Position numbers and translations under genes: made by a program. From positions 806,001 to 870,000 of the forward strand of contig CAWHVD010000001.1 of assembly GCA_963832835.1 (NCBI GenBank): 64,000 nt of DNA, written 5' to 3'. Source of the stretch: CAVPKN01 sp963832835 (GTDB lineage Bacteria; Chlamydiota; Chlamydiia; Chlamydiales; JAAKFR01). A model generated the notes under the pieces. That model searched no databases and was not told the DNA's origin. It was given only the letters and a program-made list of their open reading frames with translations. Position 1 is the stretch's first letter. Every line of letters starts with the position of its first letter. This document shows positions 62,284 to 64,000 of this stretch, one piece after another.

Positions 62284-63738
62284 ATGAAACTGAAAAAACT
62301 CATTAAAGGTCTGCCCATTACCCTATACAAAGGGGGAGTAGATGTAGAGATTACCGGTGTATGTGCCCATTCAAGATGGGTGGCGCCCGGTAACTTATTC
62401 ATTGCGAAAAAGGGGAGTGTCGATGATGGGGCAAAATATATTGAAGAAGCTCTCTTGGCAGGAGTTGCGGCTATTTTAACAGACCTTCCCAATCCCTTTC
62501 TCAAGGGGATTGTTCAACTTGTCCACCCCTTTCCGGAGCGCGTTGAAGCAGCCCTTGCAGCTCGCTTTTATCATAACCCTTCTCATGAACTTTACGTGGT
62601 AGGGGTCACAGGTACAAATGGAAAGACCACCACCACCTACCTTGTTAAACACCTTCTTGATCGAGTAGGCTCTCCATGTGGTTTGATTGGCACTATCGAA
62701 TATCTTGTGGGCACTTACCGTTTTGAGGCAGATCGTACAACACCCGATGCTATCACCAATCAAAAATTGCACAGAGAGATGGTAAAACAAGGATGTAAAT
62801 CAGTTGCTATGGAAGTCTCATCTCACGGGTTGGCACAGGGCAGATGCGATCAAATTGATTTTGACGTGGCTGTTCTTACCAATCTCTCACAAGATCACCT
62901 TGATTATCACCATACCATGGAAATTTACGCTCAAGAAAAAGCCAAGCTCTTTTCTAGCTTAAGGCCTGGTAAAATAGCCGTCATCAACAACGATTCCCCA
63001 TGGAAAAATGAGATGATTGCCGGATGTAGGGCCAAAATTTTAACCTATGGTTTTACACCAGAATGCAGTCTATATGCGGATGAGTTGTATTTAAGTCCCA
63101 GAAAAAGCATGTTTACAGTCCATTACCAAGGCGAAAAGATCCGTTTTGTTTGGGACTTGATTGGCCGCTATAATATTCTCAATTGCTTAGCCGCTTTGGG
63201 TGTCTGTTTGTCCAAAGGGATTTCTCTGGCTCAGCTTTGTGCACATGTTGAGAGTTTTCCTGGGGTCCGTGGAAGATTGGAGAAAGTAGAAAACCGACGG
63301 GGACTGAATATGTATGTCGACTATGCCCATACCCCTGATGCACTTGAAAAAGTACTAAACTGCCTGCAAGAGCTCAGACAAGGGAGAATCATCACCGTTT
63401 TTGGATGTGGTGGGGATCGTGACAAAGGTAAACGTCCCCAAATGGGAAAAACGGCAGAAAGGGGAAGCGATTTCTCAATTGTGACATCCGATAATCCTCG
63501 TTCAGAAAATCCCCGCCAAATCTGCGAAGAAATTGCCGCAGGCTTTTCTACTCGTGATTTTACGATCGTTACCGACAGACGCCTTGCCATTGAACAGGCG
63601 ATCCAGATGGCGACGGTGAAAGACTTGATCTTAATTGCCGGGAAAGGGCATGAAACTTACCAATTATTTTCGCATCAAACCATTCCGTTTGATGACAAGA
63701 AAATTTCTCAAGAAATCGCTAACCGGGTGTCCGTGTGA
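62284..63738 (+). CDS. murE: UDP-MurNAc-tripeptide ligase MurE
   Basis: A 484-residue ATP-dependent ligase with GVTGTNGKTTTTYL (about 107), then ADRTTPDA and AMEVSSHGLAQGR and LDYHHTMEIY. The substrate motif DNPRSENP (about 402) marks the meso-diaminopimelate-adding type. It makes the tripeptide of the peptidoglycan precursor in the cytoplasm. It is 9 bp after ftsI and overlaps amiA, so they are one operon. Confidence 0.96.
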   Translation: MKLKKLIKGLPITLYKGGVDVEITGVCAHSRWVAPGNLFIAKKGSVDDGAKYIEEALLAGVAAILTDLPNPFLKGIVQLVHPFPERVEAALAARFYHNPSHELYVVGVTGTNGKTTTTYLVKHLLDRVGSPCGLIGTIEYLVGTYRFEADRTTPDAITNQKLHREMVKQGCKSVAMEVSSHGLAQGRCDQIDFDVAVLTNLSQDHLDYHHTMEIYAQEKAKLFSSLRPGKIAVINNDSPWKNEMIAGCRAKILTYGFTPECSLYADELYLSPRKSMFTVHYQGEKIRFVWDLIGRYNILNCLAALGVCLSKGISLAQLCAHVESFPGVRGRLEKVENRRGLNMYVDYAHTPDALEKVLNCLQELRQGRIITVFGCGGDRDKGKRPQMGKTAERGSDFSIVTSDNPRSENPRQICEEIAAGFSTRDFTIVTDRRLAIEQAIQMATVKDLILIAGKGHETYQLFSHQTIPFDDKKISQEIANRVSV

Positions 63739-64000
63739 GATTCATTATATGTATTGTGCTGTTAAGCTGTTTCACCGCCTGCGGTCATAGAGCGATTCCT
63801 CCCGAAATCGTTGTCATGCATATGCCTCCTAAAAAAATTATACCCCAGATGAAACGAGAAGTGATTATCGTAGATGCCGGACACGGAGGTAAAGATGCGG
63901 GTGCTAACAGTAAAAAAGATGGCTATGAAGAAAAAGAGCTTACTCTCGAGACTGCCTTTTTAATTGCAGATCATCTCAAAAAACTTGGCTATAAAACCAT
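63735..64000 (+). CDS. amiA: N-acetylmuramoyl-L-alanine amidase AmiA, 3' end beyond window
   Basis: GTG 63735 overlaps the murE stop (GTGA). The visible 88 codons give a lipoprotein-like leader (FIICIVLLSCFTACG, lipobox FTAC), a short linker, and the amidase_3 start VIIVDAGHGGKDAGA with the first zinc-binding His. This matches AmiA (CT268). It cleaves peptidoglycan stem peptides in the periplasm, needed for daughter-cell separation. The later zinc ligands lie outside the window. Confidence 0.93.
   Translation, partial: MRFIICIVLLSCFTACGHRAIPPEIVVMHMPPKKIIPQMKREVIIVDAGHGGKDAGANSKKDGYEEKELTLETAFLIADHLKKLGYKT

Overview
The window comes from a chlamydia of the environmental, amoeba-associated type (order Parachlamydiales or close). 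The main evidence is gene order. clpC, lplA, phospholipase D, gcsH, nqrE-D-C-B, bactofilin, a DnaA paralogue, a TPR protein, a CT273-like protein, rsmH, a small FtsL-like protein, ftsI, murE and amiA follow, as blocks, the order known from Chlamydia trachomatis CT286 to CT268. The species cannot be fixed from sequence alone. The genome is unlike that of pathogenic chlamydiae in being rich in repeats, insertion sequences, group II introns and eukaryote-like genes.

Layout. 1-5.7 kb: a cut-off hypothetical gene, an IS630 scrap, a large Upf1-type helicase with a eukaryotic-style CCCH zinc finger, and two small exported proteins. 5.7-15.3 kb: a conserved block with clpC on the minus strand and, divergently, lplA, two tandem secreted PLD-family proteins, a membrane-anchored protein, a CBM9-like protein and gcsH, closed by a strong terminator. 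15.4-32.5 kb: accessory island 1 with an IS630 element, a giant RHS protein split by a group II intron and ending in a hydrolase-like domain, its lipoprotein neighbour, a pentameric ligand-gated ion channel, an extra nqrDE copy, a U-box effector candidate and a group II intron relic. 32.5-41.3 kb: nqrB-C-D-E, an AsmA/TamB-like giant protein and comF. 41.3-55.8 kb: accessory island 2 with a secreted PhyH-like dioxygenase, an MFS transporter, a tyrosine-aminomutase/ammonia-lyase fused to a methyltransferase, IS66 and other transposase relics, a second IS630 copy, and a 1376-residue nucleotidyltransferase-LRR-WD40 protein. 55.8-64 kb: the conserved replication, division and peptidoglycan block.

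A 160-161 bp palindromic miniature transposable element with perfect terminal repeats and 3-bp TNA target duplications recurs in the window. One copy sits in a duplicated gene end whose empty counterpart is also present, which proves insertion. Two IS630 copies are nearly identical and the nqrDE duplication is almost exact, so rearrangement is recent.

Functional themes: sodium-pumping respiration (Nqr), lipoylation (LplA with GcsH), envelope and septum building (RsmH, FtsL-like, FtsI, MurE, AmiA, bactofilin), and host-directed or competitive proteins (U-box, NTase-LRR-WD40, RHS-hydrolase, PLDs). The most novel candidates are the aminomutase-methyltransferase fusion with its possible transporter, the intron-split RHS gene with a putative immunity lipoprotein, and the ligand-gated channel.
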